DNA from: Yamagishiella unicocca
Lineage: Eukaryota; Chlorophyta; Chlorophyceae; Chlamydomonadales; Volvocaceae
Length of the DNA stretch: 64,000 bases
Reading direction: 5' to 3'
NCBI GenBank assembly: GCA_003116995.1
Contig: BDSL01000032.1
Location: 434,001 to 498,000 of the forward strand
The notes under the pieces are model-generated. The model was not told the origin of the DNA. It was given only the letters and a program-made list of their open reading frames with translations, and did no database searches. Position 1 is the stretch's first letter; every line of letters starts with the position of its first letter. Made by a program: the position numbers and the translations under genes. Positions 22,892 to 35,400 of this stretch are shown here, piece after piece.

Positions 22892-23874
22892 TTACGGTAG
22901 TGTTCGTTTTCGGGTAATTTATGGGATGTACAGTAAGGAAAAAGCCCTGATAAACGCACCTACCAGATAATAATTCAGTCGGGGAGAAAGGGTCCCAGGA
23001 CTTTGCGAGCTTACTAGGATCACTTTTCTGATAACGGCAACGCAGTAAACTGCATATTACCTAGGACGCTGTGACTTGGGAAACGTGTACGGTATGTGCC
23101 GTGAATTGGTGACCAATCAGGAGTCCACCTCCCTTGTAACTCTCGCATTCTGAACGCCTCAACAATCGGATTCCTGTTACGATCACGACGCAAAAGAGGC
23201 TGTGGAACTACCGTGCAATACTATGGGAATGCCATAGGCTCGTTCCCAATCAGGGCGTTGAGCGCATGCTTCCCCCCCCCCATGGGTCACAGCCTGGTTA
23301 CTGTCGCCGCGCGGTCGCTCCTTTCGATTGCAGCCGTATGTCTATCAAATAGTAGCTAGCGGTGGTTTGGCGATCCTAAGAAACGGGAATCCTTACCTTC
23401 CCCCATCGTAACACTCCATTCACGGCTAGGGGGAGCCCTGTTTATAGTTGGTTGTGAGCTTGTGACGCTGTCGGCTCATTTACAAAATTGAATCACATCA
23501 CACCCGCAACCATAATGCAATATACCTGTTGTCAATTGGCGCAAGTGAACAGGAATGCATCATGGCCCCCCGCTCCAGAACCAGGCGCGAAACTAGGCGC
23601 GAAACCAGACATTGCTACACGACTACTCGTCCCTTGCTTTGTCGTGCGATGTGGCCATTGGCCCTATCATGGGCTCTGGCGCCCGCTGTAGCAATCACTT
23701 ACAACGCAACCACAGTTATACACACACACACCGACGATGAAGACGCAACTGCCGGAGCGGCTGCAACTGCCGGGGCGAACGCGAAAGGCAGAACCGTCTT
23801 GCCTTTTATTCGCAAACTGGCATGCACACCCTCCCACGCAAGGCCCCACTGTAACAGCTACTACTACATAAGGC
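22892..23874. other. NOB1 upstream region and 3' region of the PLP-enzyme gene
   Basis: About 1 kb between the NOB1 start and the stop of the next minus-strand gene. It should hold the NOB1 promoter and the 3' UTR of the upstream gene. Only short unconvincing ORFs were seen. Confidence 0.45.
23699..23703 (-). promoter_or_regulatory. putative polyadenylation signal (TGTAA on minus strand)
   Basis: TTACA on the plus strand, 172 nt downstream of the stop of the D-cysteine desulfhydrase-like gene. Confidence 0.45.
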
Positions 23875-26800
23875 CTAGAACGCCGCTGTGTAGCGCTGCG
23901 CGAGGCCGTGAAGGCCCAGGGCACCGCCGCAGTGCAGCATCACGATGCGCGGCCGCGCCCATGGAGCAACGACCCGCGGGTCGCTAGCGTCGCCGCCACT
24001 GGCCTCGGCCGGCGCCGCCGGATCCGTGGGCGTACCCGCGACACCGCTGCCGATCGCGGCGCCAGCGGCGGCCTCCATGCAGGCGAGCTCCCAGGCGGCC
24101 AGGCTGTAGATGGGGTCGATACCGATGCCGTACTGTTGCGCCACCTGATGCGTGGCGGCGGCGGCAGGGAGGGGGGAACGGCAAGTCTCCGGGAGGCGCG
24201 GGGGCGCTCACCACTGTTGGCGCTGCGGGCTACAGCCGTCTGTCCGACCCCTACCTGCGACCCACGCGTCAATCAAGCTGTGTGCCTCCGTCCCAAGTCT
24301 GCGTCCCGTAAGGCCAGGCTCGTGCTGCGCCGCTGACCGGGTTAGGGCCCTGAGGGCGCACATCAAGTCACCAATCACCCGCCCACATCAAGTCGCCAAC
24401 CATCCCCCCTGCGCAGCCCTCACTGGCTGGCAAGACCCGCCGTCCTCAGTCCTGTAGCCATGCGCTTCCTCCCCACCCTGCAATCACGTGGACCTCACCA
24501 AGCTCCGTCTTACGAATAGACGTCTTACTAATAGACACCACCAAATCGCACCATATTCCATACCCACTGTCCACTCCCCACAGCCAAGCCCGTCGCTACC
24601 AGTACGTCAGGACTTCCCCGCCTCCGAGCTTCACCTGCTTGCAGGCGGCGATTTCGCCTTCCAGCACCTTGCCGAACCGGCGGGGCACCAGGCGGGGCAC
24701 CCACTCTACCGGCAGGGACCTCCAGGCCGCAGCCTCTGGTGCCGTCGCCGCCGCCGCCGCCAGCGGCCGCTCTGCTCCAACCGAGCCGCCAGCGGCGCCG
24801 CCGCCCACGGCGCCGCTGCCGCTGGAGAGTTCCTCGCCGTACTTCTCGAAGAAGCTGCGGACGAGTTGTTCCTGCTGCGACTCATAGTACTGTAGGTCGC
24901 CTGCAAGCGTTATCGCCAGAACGCTCCAGGGAAGCCCCAACAGCGCGATGCCCAGGGCTAAGCCTGCGGGGACCAGGCAGGGGACTAGGGCTGTAGCTCG
25001 GCCACGACATACGCGTCACGCAGGGCGCAGGGGACACTGGCGGAGGCATTGGACGCATTCTACTGGAGGGTACGATGTGGCAAGCACAAAGGGCGATGGC
25101 GGACTTCCCACCCGGCCATCCCGGACCTTTGCTTCCCTGGGTAACAAGTGACCGCCCCTTCTCCATCACTCCGCCCCCACCGCGTGCTCGAGACACTTCT
25201 CCGGCTACGCCGGCTACGCCGCCTTCCCTGGACCCATTGACCGGTGTCCTGTGTACCCCGCCCTGCGCTGCTCCGCACCACCACTGCCAGCAGCGCCGTC
25301 GCGACCTACCCACTGCCGTAGTGCCGGTGCCCGCGTCAACCACCAGCTTGTACGGCGTGGTGCTGGCGTCCGGCAGTTGCCGTACGGCCGTCACCAGGCG
25401 TGTACGCCGAGTCCGGCTCCCGCCTGCGGCTGCAGCTGCTACTGCGTCCCCCGCACGGCTGCTACTGCTGTGCGCACTGCTGCTGCCGCCGCCGCCACCG
25501 CTGCCTTGCCCGAGCCTACCGGTGTTAGCATCCCCAGCAGGAACAGAAGCAGCTAGATCATCACCACCACTGCCACCACCACAACCACCTCCGTCCGTGC
25601 TGCCGTACGCCAGCCAGTGCACCAGGCGCAGCAACCCCAGCAGCGCAGCGGGGTCGCCGCCGCCCTCCGGTATAATGGCGACCTGGTGGTTGGGTGGACG
25701 GTTGGACAGTTGGGTGGTTGAGTGGTTGTGAGGAAGGGCCGGGATGAGGCAGGGAGGACTTGCGGGCTGCAGGCAGCCACCCTGCCGCGGCAGCTGGCTG
25801 CTCCGTCGGCCTGCGCCCCGGATGGGGCCGCCGCGGGCGCCGCTACTGCCCCCGCCTCCGAGCAGCGCCGCAAGCGGGACTGCTGCGGGGGCACTGCTTC
25901 TGACCGGCTAGCTCCGCCACCGATCCTCCCCGCCCCGCTCTGCCTTCCTCGCTGCTACTGCAATGACCGCAGCTGCTGCCGCAACGCACGGCACGGCACC
26001 CAGCTCCCCAGGACATCAGTTTAACCAGCAGGAGATTGGCGAGGCATCTGCTTGCGTTGCCGGCCGCTAGCGTTGTTAGCAGCAGCGTCTCACCTCAGCT
26101 CACCTGCGCATCCGGGTCCCGCCGCCGCACCTCCTCCGCCCGCGAGGCCAGCATGACCTGCCGGTCGGCGTATTCCGCGCGGGACACGTACGACACTTCC
26201 GTGCCGTACATACGGGTCACGAGGTGGTAACCCGCGGGCACCTGCAGCGGGGGTCACTAGCGGCGAGGAGGGTTGGGGGGCACTCACCTAATCACGCACA
26301 CAGAGACACGCCGGAGTTTCACGGTTTCATGGTAAACTAACCTTCCTGCACACACCCCAGCCACCTCACCTGCGGCGCCTCGCCCCTCACCAGCAGGTGC
26401 GACCGCAGCCCCACCTCCGCCGCCGCCACCGCCACCGCAGCCAGGTGAGCACTCTGGACGCCGCCGCAGGTCACCTGGGGGCGCCGCCGGGGGCCGTGTG
26501 CCGCGTGCGTGGGTGTGAGCGCGGGTCTCTATGGCTCGCAGGATCAGACAAAACAGGAGTGCGGGCGATGCGGGTGTGTGCGTGCACGTGAGGGACTGAG
26601 GGTGTGTGTGGGACCTGGCGCCGGGGCGAGCAGGGCTCAAGCGGCAGTGCGGCGGAAGCACGAAGGTATCGGAGGGTGGGCCTGGACTTGAAGCGGTTCC
26701 GCGACTTGTCAGGAGCGGGGGGCTGAAGGTCATCCCCAGGGACTCGTGCTCCCCAAGCGGGTGGGCCTGGACTCGTGCTCCCCAAGCGGGTGGCGCAGGC

Positions 26801-27576
26801 CCAGCCGCTTTGCCTTCTTGCCACCCACCCACCCACCCTGCCACCCACCACGTCCGTGGTCCCATCCGCCACCAGCCCCGGCAGCAGAGCATCAAGCTTG
26901 CGGATCTGCGAGCGGAGGAAGGCGAGGAGGGGCGGGTGCGGGCCGCACTGGTCCTTACTAACGAGGGCAACCAAACACACGGGGGGTGGGTCCTAATGAT
27001 GTTCGTTCCAATGTGCGCAGATGGCTATGTTGTCCTCTTTTCTAATCCCTTCCATCCCCCCTGGAGCGCCACCTTGTTTCCGCCCAGCACGGGGTGCAGC
27101 AGGTCATCTCGTAGGATGTAGAAGGAGCCGCAGCCGCCAGGCCCGTTGTCGGCGAGCTCGCTTCCGTCTCTGAGCGATCTTCCGCCGCGCTCTCGGTCGC
27201 TAGTGCCTCTATTATAGCTGCTGGTGCCGTTGACGGCAGCGAGGATAGTGTCATCAGTCCGGCTTGTTATGTTGACAGGGCTCGCTGCAGGTCGAGGAGC
27301 CTGTGACGCTTGCGGAGTGCTGCTCACGCGCACGAGCTGCACAGGCGTGTCCGGAGTGTACCGCAGCCAGTGCCTTTGGCTCAGGAAGCAGGCAAGCTTA
27401 AGGACGTCGTCGTCATGTGTTGCGGTTAGGTACGGAGTCCTCGCAGCTAGTGGCCTGACGTCGCTGCTACTGCCGATGCCGCCACCGGCCGCGTGACGCC
27501 CGATGCGGATACGTGAAGTCAATCGTCTTAAGTGGACTACATAGGAAAAGGCGTCCGACTGTTTTATCATCTGCAT
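23875..27576 (-). CDS. D-cysteine desulfhydrase-like PLP-dependent enzyme
   Basis: Seven exons close in frame to 591 aa: 27073-27576, 26849-26905, 26370-26474, 26104-26241, 25310-25682, 24635-24963 and 23875-24144. The family (fold type II, related to ACC deaminase) degrades D-cysteine and related amino acids. Seen motifs are [17 protein letters not shown] (Lys168 is the expected PLP Schiff-base lysine) with [10 protein letters not shown], then [17 protein letters not shown], the substrate-site-like YHLVTRMYG and [20 protein letters not shown]. Later blocks are [16 protein letters not shown], the [14 protein letters not shown] segment and the C-terminal [18 protein letters not shown]. The first 35 residues are Arg/His/Ser-rich and could be an organellar transit peptide. 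Low-complexity inserts occur in exons 5 and 6. The segment normally between the tyrosine/arginine motif and VAII (DIVEGS-like) was not found. At3g26115-type plant proteins are the closest remembered relatives; exact substrate is unproven. Confidence 0.9.
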
Positions 27577-27877
27577 GTTTCACAAGTAGTTAACTGACTC
27601 GGATGCGAGTTGCAAAGCCCGGAGGCCGATGCCCTTGTGGTATAATACGTATATGTTCGAGGCGATATCTGAATTTCGGCAGCCGCCGTCGGCAATCGCG
27701 GCGCAATCCTTGTCGTGCACTACGAGCGTTCTCTTCGCCGATGACATCATGGCGCAATCATGGAGCACGCGATCTGTTGGAAATGAAAAAGGGACCCAAC
27801 GAGAACACGAAATAATATAAAACAGTTGGCAACGTAAGGAAAAGTTAAAATCTCTAATTAACCTCTTACTAACTTAT

Positions 27878-27948
27878 GCCGCAGCCCGGGTTCGAACCAG
27901 GGACCTCTTGTTTACAAGACAAGCGCTCTACCACTGAGCTACAACGGC
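27878..27948 (-). tRNA. tRNA-Thr (anticodon UGU)
   Basis: A 71-nt cloverleaf on the minus strand. The D arm is GCTC/GAGC with AGTGGTA loop, the anticodon stem CTTGT/ACAAG has loop CTTGTAA (anticodon TGT), and the T arm is CCTGG-TTCGAAC-CCGGG; discriminator base A. No intron. The acceptor stem (GCCGTTG/CTGCGGC) has one U-U mismatch at the 6:67 pair and one G-U at 5:68. A TTTT run about 27 nt downstream (27848-27851 on plus) could end Pol III transcription. Confidence 0.92.
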
Positions 27949-29035
27949 TGAACAGAGCATGTTCGACAGCGGTTTTTGCCCAAATAAGAGCGCTTTATTG
28001 GTTGCTTCATTGTTTCCGTGGTTCGGTTGGTGTTTCGGCGGGCGTGCTTCAGCGGGTGTGGTTAACCAGCAGCGCAGGGGCTGCGCGAGTGGGCTTTACC
28101 TCCTCCTACCCGGCTGCGCCCGGCGGTCGGGCGACGCGGCGGCGCGGCGGCGCGCGCAGAGGGGTAGAAGATTGCAGGGGTAAGCTTGCAGGGGGTATTT
28201 ATGCTTGCACGCGTATGCTTGCAGGGGTATGCTTGCAGGGGTATGCTTGCATGTGTAGGCTTGCAGCGGGGCAGGCCACCAAGTTTCAACTACCACCAGC
28301 CAGCTATCACCTGTCACCTACCAACTGCGACCTACTAACTGTCAACAGCAGCCAAGTACCTACTAACTACTATCCGTCAACTTCCAAGTACCACCTATGA
28401 AGGGGGCGCGGAGGGCCGGGCGGGACTCCCTGGGTGCCCAAATTGGGGGAGTCGTGCCGGGCTTCTGTGCGCCAACAGGAGGGCACAGGTTTGTGTGCGT
28501 CACGCGGGAGGAGGAGGAGGGAGAGGGCGGCGCGTGGAAGGGCGCGCGGGTCGCGCGGACGCGGCCGGGAGGCGCCACATCGCTCGGGCGCCCGAGGGGG
28601 CCAACGACTGGGATCGAAAAGCAAGAATGGGTGCCAGAATGGGCGCGAAAGGTGGGCTTCCTTGTCTACTGTTCCAGACAATCCAAGGCCAACTACCACT
28701 GCAATGGCAGCTATCTTCTTTTGAAGCCCTTTCGCGCGTGCCTGTCCTATCAGGACGTCTAGAGTGCTCTAGTAAACCCCTGATGGCCCCGTGCTGTCTC
28801 GGAAAATCCCGACGCAGGTGGCCCTAAGGTTAGCAATAAGTAAGCAATTTTGTCTTAAGATTATCGCAGTTGTATGAAGTGCGAGTTCTCCGCGAAACGG
28901 GTGGCATCAGTCGAATGATTTCCGAAACCAAGACAGATCTCCGAAACCAGGTCAAGAGCTCAAGGCTCAGTTCAGCCGCAGCCTCCACGAGTACGTTATC
29001 ACGCGTATGGACCTAGCTAAGAGAGACTAGCAATC
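27949..29035. other. intergenic region with short tandem repeats, no gene recognised
   Basis: Between the tRNA and VMA21. At about 28190-28265 a roughly 15-bp unit (TATGCTTGCAGGGG-like) is repeated five or six times with variation. Overlapping short plus-strand ORFs at 28397-28827 are Arg/Gly-rich and unconvincing. Confidence 0.45.
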
Positions 29036-29566
29036 ATGGCACCCAAGGCCCAGTTAGCAAGAAAGCCAGCCACGGCCAGCCCCTTACCTCCTGGCGCGGG
29101 CCGTGCGCTTGCCACAATCCTTATCTTCTCCGCGCTTATGGTGGGCGAGGATATAAGTGTGGTGCAATTCCGGGCTGGGCACCGCGTAACGTCAGCTTCA
29201 CTGTTTTCAGGTTACGTGTCCTTTCGTCCTATACTTCGGTTCGTATGAGGGCTATTTCGACAGTAAGTGATCAATGAAATGCGTGTTGCCGTTTTAGATG
29301 ATTGACCTGAGGCCAGTTCGTCGTGCACGCAGAACTATACGCCCTGACTATCGGCATTCCAGCTCCCGAACAGCGTGCGGTAGCAAGTGCAATCCTTGCC
29401 GTCCTTGGCGTTAACTTGGTACGTCGCGGCTAACGGCTGGCCGTGACCGACGACCATGTTGACCTTTAGTTTTGTTCAGGTTGTTGGCACGTTCATTTTT
29501 GTGGCGTTCAAGGAGGTAACAGATGACTCCGACAAAGTGAAGGCGACTGCGAAAAAGGATGACTAG
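29036..29566 (+). CDS. VMA21: VMA21-like V-ATPase assembly factor
   Basis: Three exons, 29036-29140, 29317-29418 and 29480-29566, close in frame to 97 aa. VMA21 is a small ER membrane chaperone that assembles the V0 sector of the vacuolar H+-ATPase. The protein has a basic/Pro-rich N-terminus, a first membrane segment (ALATILIFSALMFVV, about residues 25-39), a short lumenal loop and a second segment (AILAVLGVNLVVGTFIFVAF, about residues 57-76). The second segment ends in FKEVTDD, the family's characteristic end of the second helix. The C-terminus is KKDD, like the KKED retrieval signal of yeast Vma21. Size, two-helix topology and tail all fit. The match is by motif and topology rather than long identity, so a small risk of misassignment remains. 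Confidence 0.88.
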
Positions 29567-32489
29567 CGGAGTGAACGGCACCAGGAGGAAGCGACGGTAG
29601 GTTGAGTTGGCAACGCGTGGGGCGCATAGGTTAAACCGATTAACCGATTACAATATACGGAATGATACAACTAGCTAGAGGAGGGGGGGCCCAAGCGGAC
29701 GGGCTGGGTGTTGGGGTCGCTAGCCCAAGGGGGTTCTAGAGGTCTCTCGAGCACATGCGTTGACGGCCAATGTACAGACTCCGCCCAAGCTCTTGCGATC
29801 CTACCTGATATCTCGGGGATGCGGCGTGAAAAAGTAGCAACGCTTGCATGCGTGCCCGTGCCTTGCCACGTGCGTGTTTCTCCCGCACCAGCAAGCATAG
29901 CAGCACCACAAGTAGCTTTCCTTGCCGCTCTGGCATGCCGCCCGCACTCGCCTGGCTGATGGTACCTGAGACGGAGGCTGTGGGAGCCGGGGGTCGCGGT
30001 ACATGACGCTGCATGCCGTGCCAGTCACCGCCTCCGCGGATGATGGCGCACAGCACACGAAATCGTGCCGTGCCATCGGTGTCTGCGTGGACGCACCTTC
30101 CGGCACTCCGCCGGCGCTCTTCACCACTGCACGCAGCTGACGCTCGCCGACCCAAATGGCTGGCGCGTGGCGCTGCTTTGCAGGGCAGCCGGGCAGCGCG
30201 GCTGGGAGGAGCCGCACGCGGATACCCACACCGCCACGACCACCACAGCGCCCGAGGCCGTCCTGTAATAGTACGCACGTGGGTGCAGCAGCCAGGGGCT
30301 GCGAGCACCAAACCGGCCGACGGGTGGCCGTCGAACGGAACAGGGCATTGCACCGAAGGTGCCCAGACGTTCACGTACGGCGGCCAGCAAGCAAGCAGTC
30401 CGGGGGTAATGGGTAGCATGCAGGATACGGCCGGGCATACCTAATCGTTGTCGTATAGGGTTCGGCCTGTACGGGTCCGTTTTTTCAGTTGTTTTCTGGA
30501 GTTGTTGTCCAAGGCCGCCGGATTGTCCGGCCCAGCTCGACTCGTGTCCAGTCAGTTATCATGGCATTCTTGGGGTACTGATTTCCATTGCTCGCACACT
30601 GGTATGTCCTAGGCGACGAAACGCATGGAATATGGGTCCTTCGGCGGCGGCAGGGTCCAACATTGCGGTCCGATGTAAGTGGTGGGGGTGGCCACTCGGG
30701 CCTTGTGCCTCGCTCTTTGCTTTCTGCGCCTCCACGGGAAGGCCACATCGGGTTGCCCCTAATGGCATCCAAGCACCGGCACGTCAGTAGCGGCAACCAG
30801 GGGTCTGTAAAGCCCGACGCGGAAAGCATGTGCAACACGGCACCCGCCAGTTGCGTAGCGCACGTCGATCGGTTGGCGGGAAACACGCGCCGCGAGGGCA
30901 GCAGCGCCGCATGGACCGCCGCGCGGCTACCGGTACTGCACCCCAGGTGTGTCATTCCTTTTGCGGAGGATCATGGGCGCGGCCGTATGGCCCCGAGGTT
31001 CTGCTGCTTCCGGAGTTTGGGGGCGCGGGGCAGGGCCCTTGAAGCGCGAACAAGCGGCTAGGTAAATGAGCTGAAGCGGCGCTGAAGGAGCGCACAGCGC
31101 CCCCAGTTGGTCGTCCATCGCCGTTACAAGCCACAGCCCGTTACTGACGTAACAGACTCAGCCAAAGGCCTTGGCCCCACCCGCCTGCTTGCCCGCTGCT
31201 CCCCCGCACGGAGGCTGCAGCCTCGCAGGCGCAGCAGGCTGCTCACCCCACCTGCCATCGCCAGGGCGACAGCGCCACAACTGTCGTACAGTCATATGCC
31301 ATACACGTAATGCAGGCACGCGCCTGCGTCCTACCATAACCAGCATGCCGCAAGGCTCCTTAGGGCTTGCGCACGCCACCGGCTGTCGCGCTCACGTCGC
31401 ACACACACACACGGCCGCCGCCAGGCTACCCCCACGAAGCACGACGAGCACGGCGCACCCTAGGACATACCGGTTGACAAACGCAGCCATCTGGCTGCAT
31501 GCACCTCTGCCACCGCTGCTGCTGCTAACACTGCGCCCCTTCTGCGCCCCAAGGAACGGCTTCGCTCTATTCTTCACCTACAGAGGACCTGCACCGGAAT
31601 TCGCTCGGGATCTGCACCTCACGACGCACGCCGTGCCGGCAAGCTGCGCTGTCCCTCTGACCGGCAGGCAACGACAATGACAGGCAGGCAATGTGCGAGG
31701 GCTCGGGCCCCGTGCACCTATCTTCTCCCCCCCCCAACCCCATGCCCAGCACTCAGCGCACCTCCTGCACTCTTCTGCATCCCGCTTGCAGTGAACCTAA
31801 GCTACGGTATACCACCTCCCCCCTGGTGGTGGCGGTTTAGGAGGAATGGGAGGTCCACCCATACACCACGACCGCAGCGCCCGCCCGACCCCCCACCCTG
31901 CTGCAGGCAGCCGGCGAACCTGACCGAGCCCCTAAAAGCACAAACTCAAACTCAAACGACAACAACAGGCCGCTCGGCGCTCATAATGCTTCTTACTTTT
32001 CGATGCCCGGCGAGGGCGCAGCAGGGCGGTTTCAAACCCGCAGGACCCGAACTCCACTCCCCATCAGCCGCCACCCCGCCTGCCACCCCACGACAACTAC
32101 CGAGCTATGTGCATTCCACCAGTTGCAGGTGCTCGAGGTCCCCGAACCCCTGTGCAATAGCCCCTCGCACGGCAACGCTCCCCTCCCGCCACACAAACCA
32201 TCCACCCGTTCCCCCCGAAGGCCTGCCCCACGACCACGCATCTCCCCGGCACTCCGACGGCGCTGCCTGGCGCGCCTCATCAAATAGCACCTTATCGAAA
32301 GTACGGATGCAGGCGCGGCCGCCTCCCCTCCCTCCGCCTCCCCTCCCTCCCGCTGTTGCTCCTGCTACCCTCCCCAAATGCACGCATCCGGACATCCTCC
32401 TCTGCAGCACAGCTGCCTCCCTCCGCCTTGAACCAGCCCCTCCCTTCCCTGCACGACCGACCGGCTGCCACTGGCGCCCTGCCCGCGGC
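29567..32489. other. 2.9-kb region without a recognised gene
   Basis: This holds the VMA21 3' UTR on the left and probably a long 3' UTR of the ABC1-type kinase on the right (minus-strand TGTAA as TTACA near 31122). Moderate-length open frames occur on both strands (for example minus 29736-30419 and 30485-30955, plus 30588-31061 and 31677-32648), but none shows a recognisable domain, convincing splice structure or low stop density beyond GC bias. A diverged or lineage-specific gene cannot be excluded. Confidence 0.4.
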
Positions 32490-35400
32490 TCAGGCCAGCG
32501 CAAAGTGGTTGGCCTCCTCCTCCATCACTCGGTCCACCACCTGGACGACGCGATGGGACCAGGGCACGTTCTCTGGCTCGAACATCTCCTGTACCTGAGG
32601 GAAGACGTGCGTGTGTGTACACGGGGAGAGGGAAGGGGGCGGGCGTGAGGACGGGTGGGAGCGCGGGTTAGTGTGCAGGGGCGTGTGAGGGGGCGTGTGT
32701 GAGGAGGGGGCCGTGAGGAGGGTAGCGCGAGGAGGGGAGGAGAGGGGATGGTGAGAGACAGGGAAGAAGCGGTCGGGCGGGTGATAAGAGGCCGTAAGAG
32801 GGTGGGCGTAGCCGGATCAGGTAGGCCCGAGGTCCTCGCACACGTGCATGCGGGGCACCCGGGCACCAACGGCCCCTGCCCGGGCGCAAACCCTGGCTGC
32901 AGCTGCTTTCTTGTGCGCACACAGGGCCCAACTAGCCCCTCTTCCCCCGTCCCGCTCCCACCTGTGTGAGCACCGAGTGGTCCGGGTCTAGCTTGTTGGA
33001 CCAGCCCTCGAGCACCAGGGTGGTCACCACCACGGCGCAGATGTGGCCGGGCAGGCTCACCTAGGGGGGCGGCGGGGGGCACGGAGGGTGCCGGGGAGCG
33101 CGGGGGAATGGGCTGGTTGGGGTGCCGGGTCGGTTGCGGCATGGGACCTGACGGCCGATCTATAACCGTGTGGTGGACGGTCCAGGGAGGTGCGCGCCCA
33201 CACGACGGCGTTGTTGGGAGGTACCGGTGTTGGGCCTTCAGAGGAGTACCCGCCGCCAAAACACGGGCGAGCTCCTCCCCCCGCCAAGGTCCCCTACAGC
33301 GCCCACTCGTTCGTCCCCACCGACACCCTGCACCCTCCCCAGCTGTTCGGCACACCTCTCCCCCCTCCCACCATCTGCCGACCCCCTCCCACCATCTGCC
33401 GACCCCCTCCCACCATCTGCCGACCCCCTCCCACCATCTGCCGACCCCCTCCCACCATCTGCCGACCCCCTCCCACCATCTGCCGACCCCCTCCCCCGCC
33501 ACCCCGCGGCCGACAGCTCTCTCTCGCGCGCGCACCTGGTGCTGCCGTACCAGCTCCAGAACCGACGCCAGCGCGTCCGCCCCGTTCTTGAAGGTGCAGC
33601 TGCCGCCGGACGCCGCCGCCAGGTCCATCTTGTGCAGCTCGTCGAACGCGACCTCCATGGCGCTCCGGAAGGCCTCGGGGTCGGGGCAGGACTGGCTGGC
33701 ACCTGCGCGCCCCAGGGAGGTGGTGGCAAAAGCAAAGGGCCAACCCGTTTACTCGACATGCGAAGTAGAGCCCACGGAGGGCGGTGGAGAGAGTTAAACG
33801 AACAAAGCGATACAGAAGGAGAAGAAAGGGACCGGCAGGGAGGGAGCAGGAGGTGCGCTGCCCCAGACATGTTGCCCCGAGAGCAGCGCTGTTGCTGTGA
33901 TGGCGTCCGCCTCGATCCCCGCCTCTCCGTGACCCCCCTTTTACTCGGTGCCATGCTGAGGTGCAAGGACATGTCTTCCTCCGGCCCGGCTGCCATATCC
34001 ACTAGCTGCCTCCCCCCTCCAACCCTTCAGATGCCCTGCCCTCACACCCCTCCATCCAGCCCCACCCGCTCACCCCCCTCCATCCAGCCCCAGCCGCTCA
34101 CCCCCCTCCATCCAGCCCCACCCGCTCACCCCCCTCCATCCAGCCCCACCCGCTCACCGGAGAAGCGGAGGGTCCAGTCCCCACACGCCCTGCCGTCCAT
34201 CGCGGCGAAGGAGCGGAACAGCCCCACCATGTTGACCTGGCGGGGGTGGGGAGAGGGCGGCAGGGACAGGGAAAGGGAGGTGGAGGTGGCTATCGTGGTG
34301 GCTGTGGAGGTTATGGTGGCTGTGGTGGCTGTGGTGGTGATGGTGATGGTGGTGGTGGTAGCTGTGTTGTTGTTGTTGTCGTTGTTGTTGTTGTTGGTGG
34401 TGGCTGTGCGAACCCCACCTGGTCCACGGGCGACAACTCGGTGGCCATCCCCACGTCGAGCAGCACCAGGGAGGGCTGCAGCCAGCGCTGCTGCAGCAGC
34501 TCGATGCGAGCCCGGTTGGCTGGGGCCACACTGGGCAGCTGCCGGACTTGGTCCAGGGCGCTGGGGGGGGGGGGTAGATCGGCAGCGGAGAGGATATGGG
34601 TCGTGGTGCGAAGTGGGCGGGGGCGAATATTGTTCCAAGTTGCTATCTCACTGCTCACTGGACTCCCTCCGCTCCCTGCCCAACAAGTACCTGTGTGCAC
34701 CCAGCCCAAGACCCCGACCCATCACCCCACCTTCATCCCACCGAACCGGCATCTACCCGGCCCCGCCCCCCTCCCAAGGCGTCTCCGAACCTCTGCAACC
34801 TCTAACCTCTGCAACCTCTAACCTCTGCAAGCTCTGCAAGCTCCAACCTCTGCTGGAGTCTGGATGACTCCTCCCAATCTTACCATCTCCCTCCCGCAGC
34901 GCCCGCCCCTGCTCCCCTCCCCTCCCCTCCCTCCCGTCCCTCACCTGTACAGCAGCCCCAGCAGCCCCCCCGGCGGGTCCAGGCGCACCAGGATGTTGCC
35001 CGGGTGCAGGTCCGAGTGGATCAGGTTGTCCACCAGCATCATCTGGAGCATGGTGCCGCTGCCCAACTCGGACAGCCTGGAGGGGAGGGGAGGGGAGCGG
35101 AGCGGAGGTAACCAGGTGGTGTTGGTGATGTTGGCAATGGCCGATGGTGGATGGTGGATCGTGTTGGTGTTTGTTTTTGTGTTGGTGGTGTTGCAGCGTG
35201 GCCCTGCTGTGGTGCGGGTTCGTGCAACGTGAGCCTTCAACAGAGTATGCCTCAGGCAGGGCACGACCCGGCAGACCCTCCAGGTTGTCACCCGTAACTC
35301 TTCGCAGACTAGCTAAGAGCTGAACTGGGTCGAGAGCCGAGTCGTTTTGTGTAAGGACGGCGATGGCGCATTGACAGCAGTCCCGCACCTGTGGTTGTAT

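Noticed and set aside
31677..32648. 323-codon plus-strand ORF
   Set aside because: Pro/Arg/Ala-rich, overlaps the last kinase exon in antisense, no domain recognised.
33170..34867. 565-codon plus-strand ORF
   Set aside because: Antisense to several exons and introns of the ABC1-type kinase; sustained by the 21-bp repeat and GC bias.
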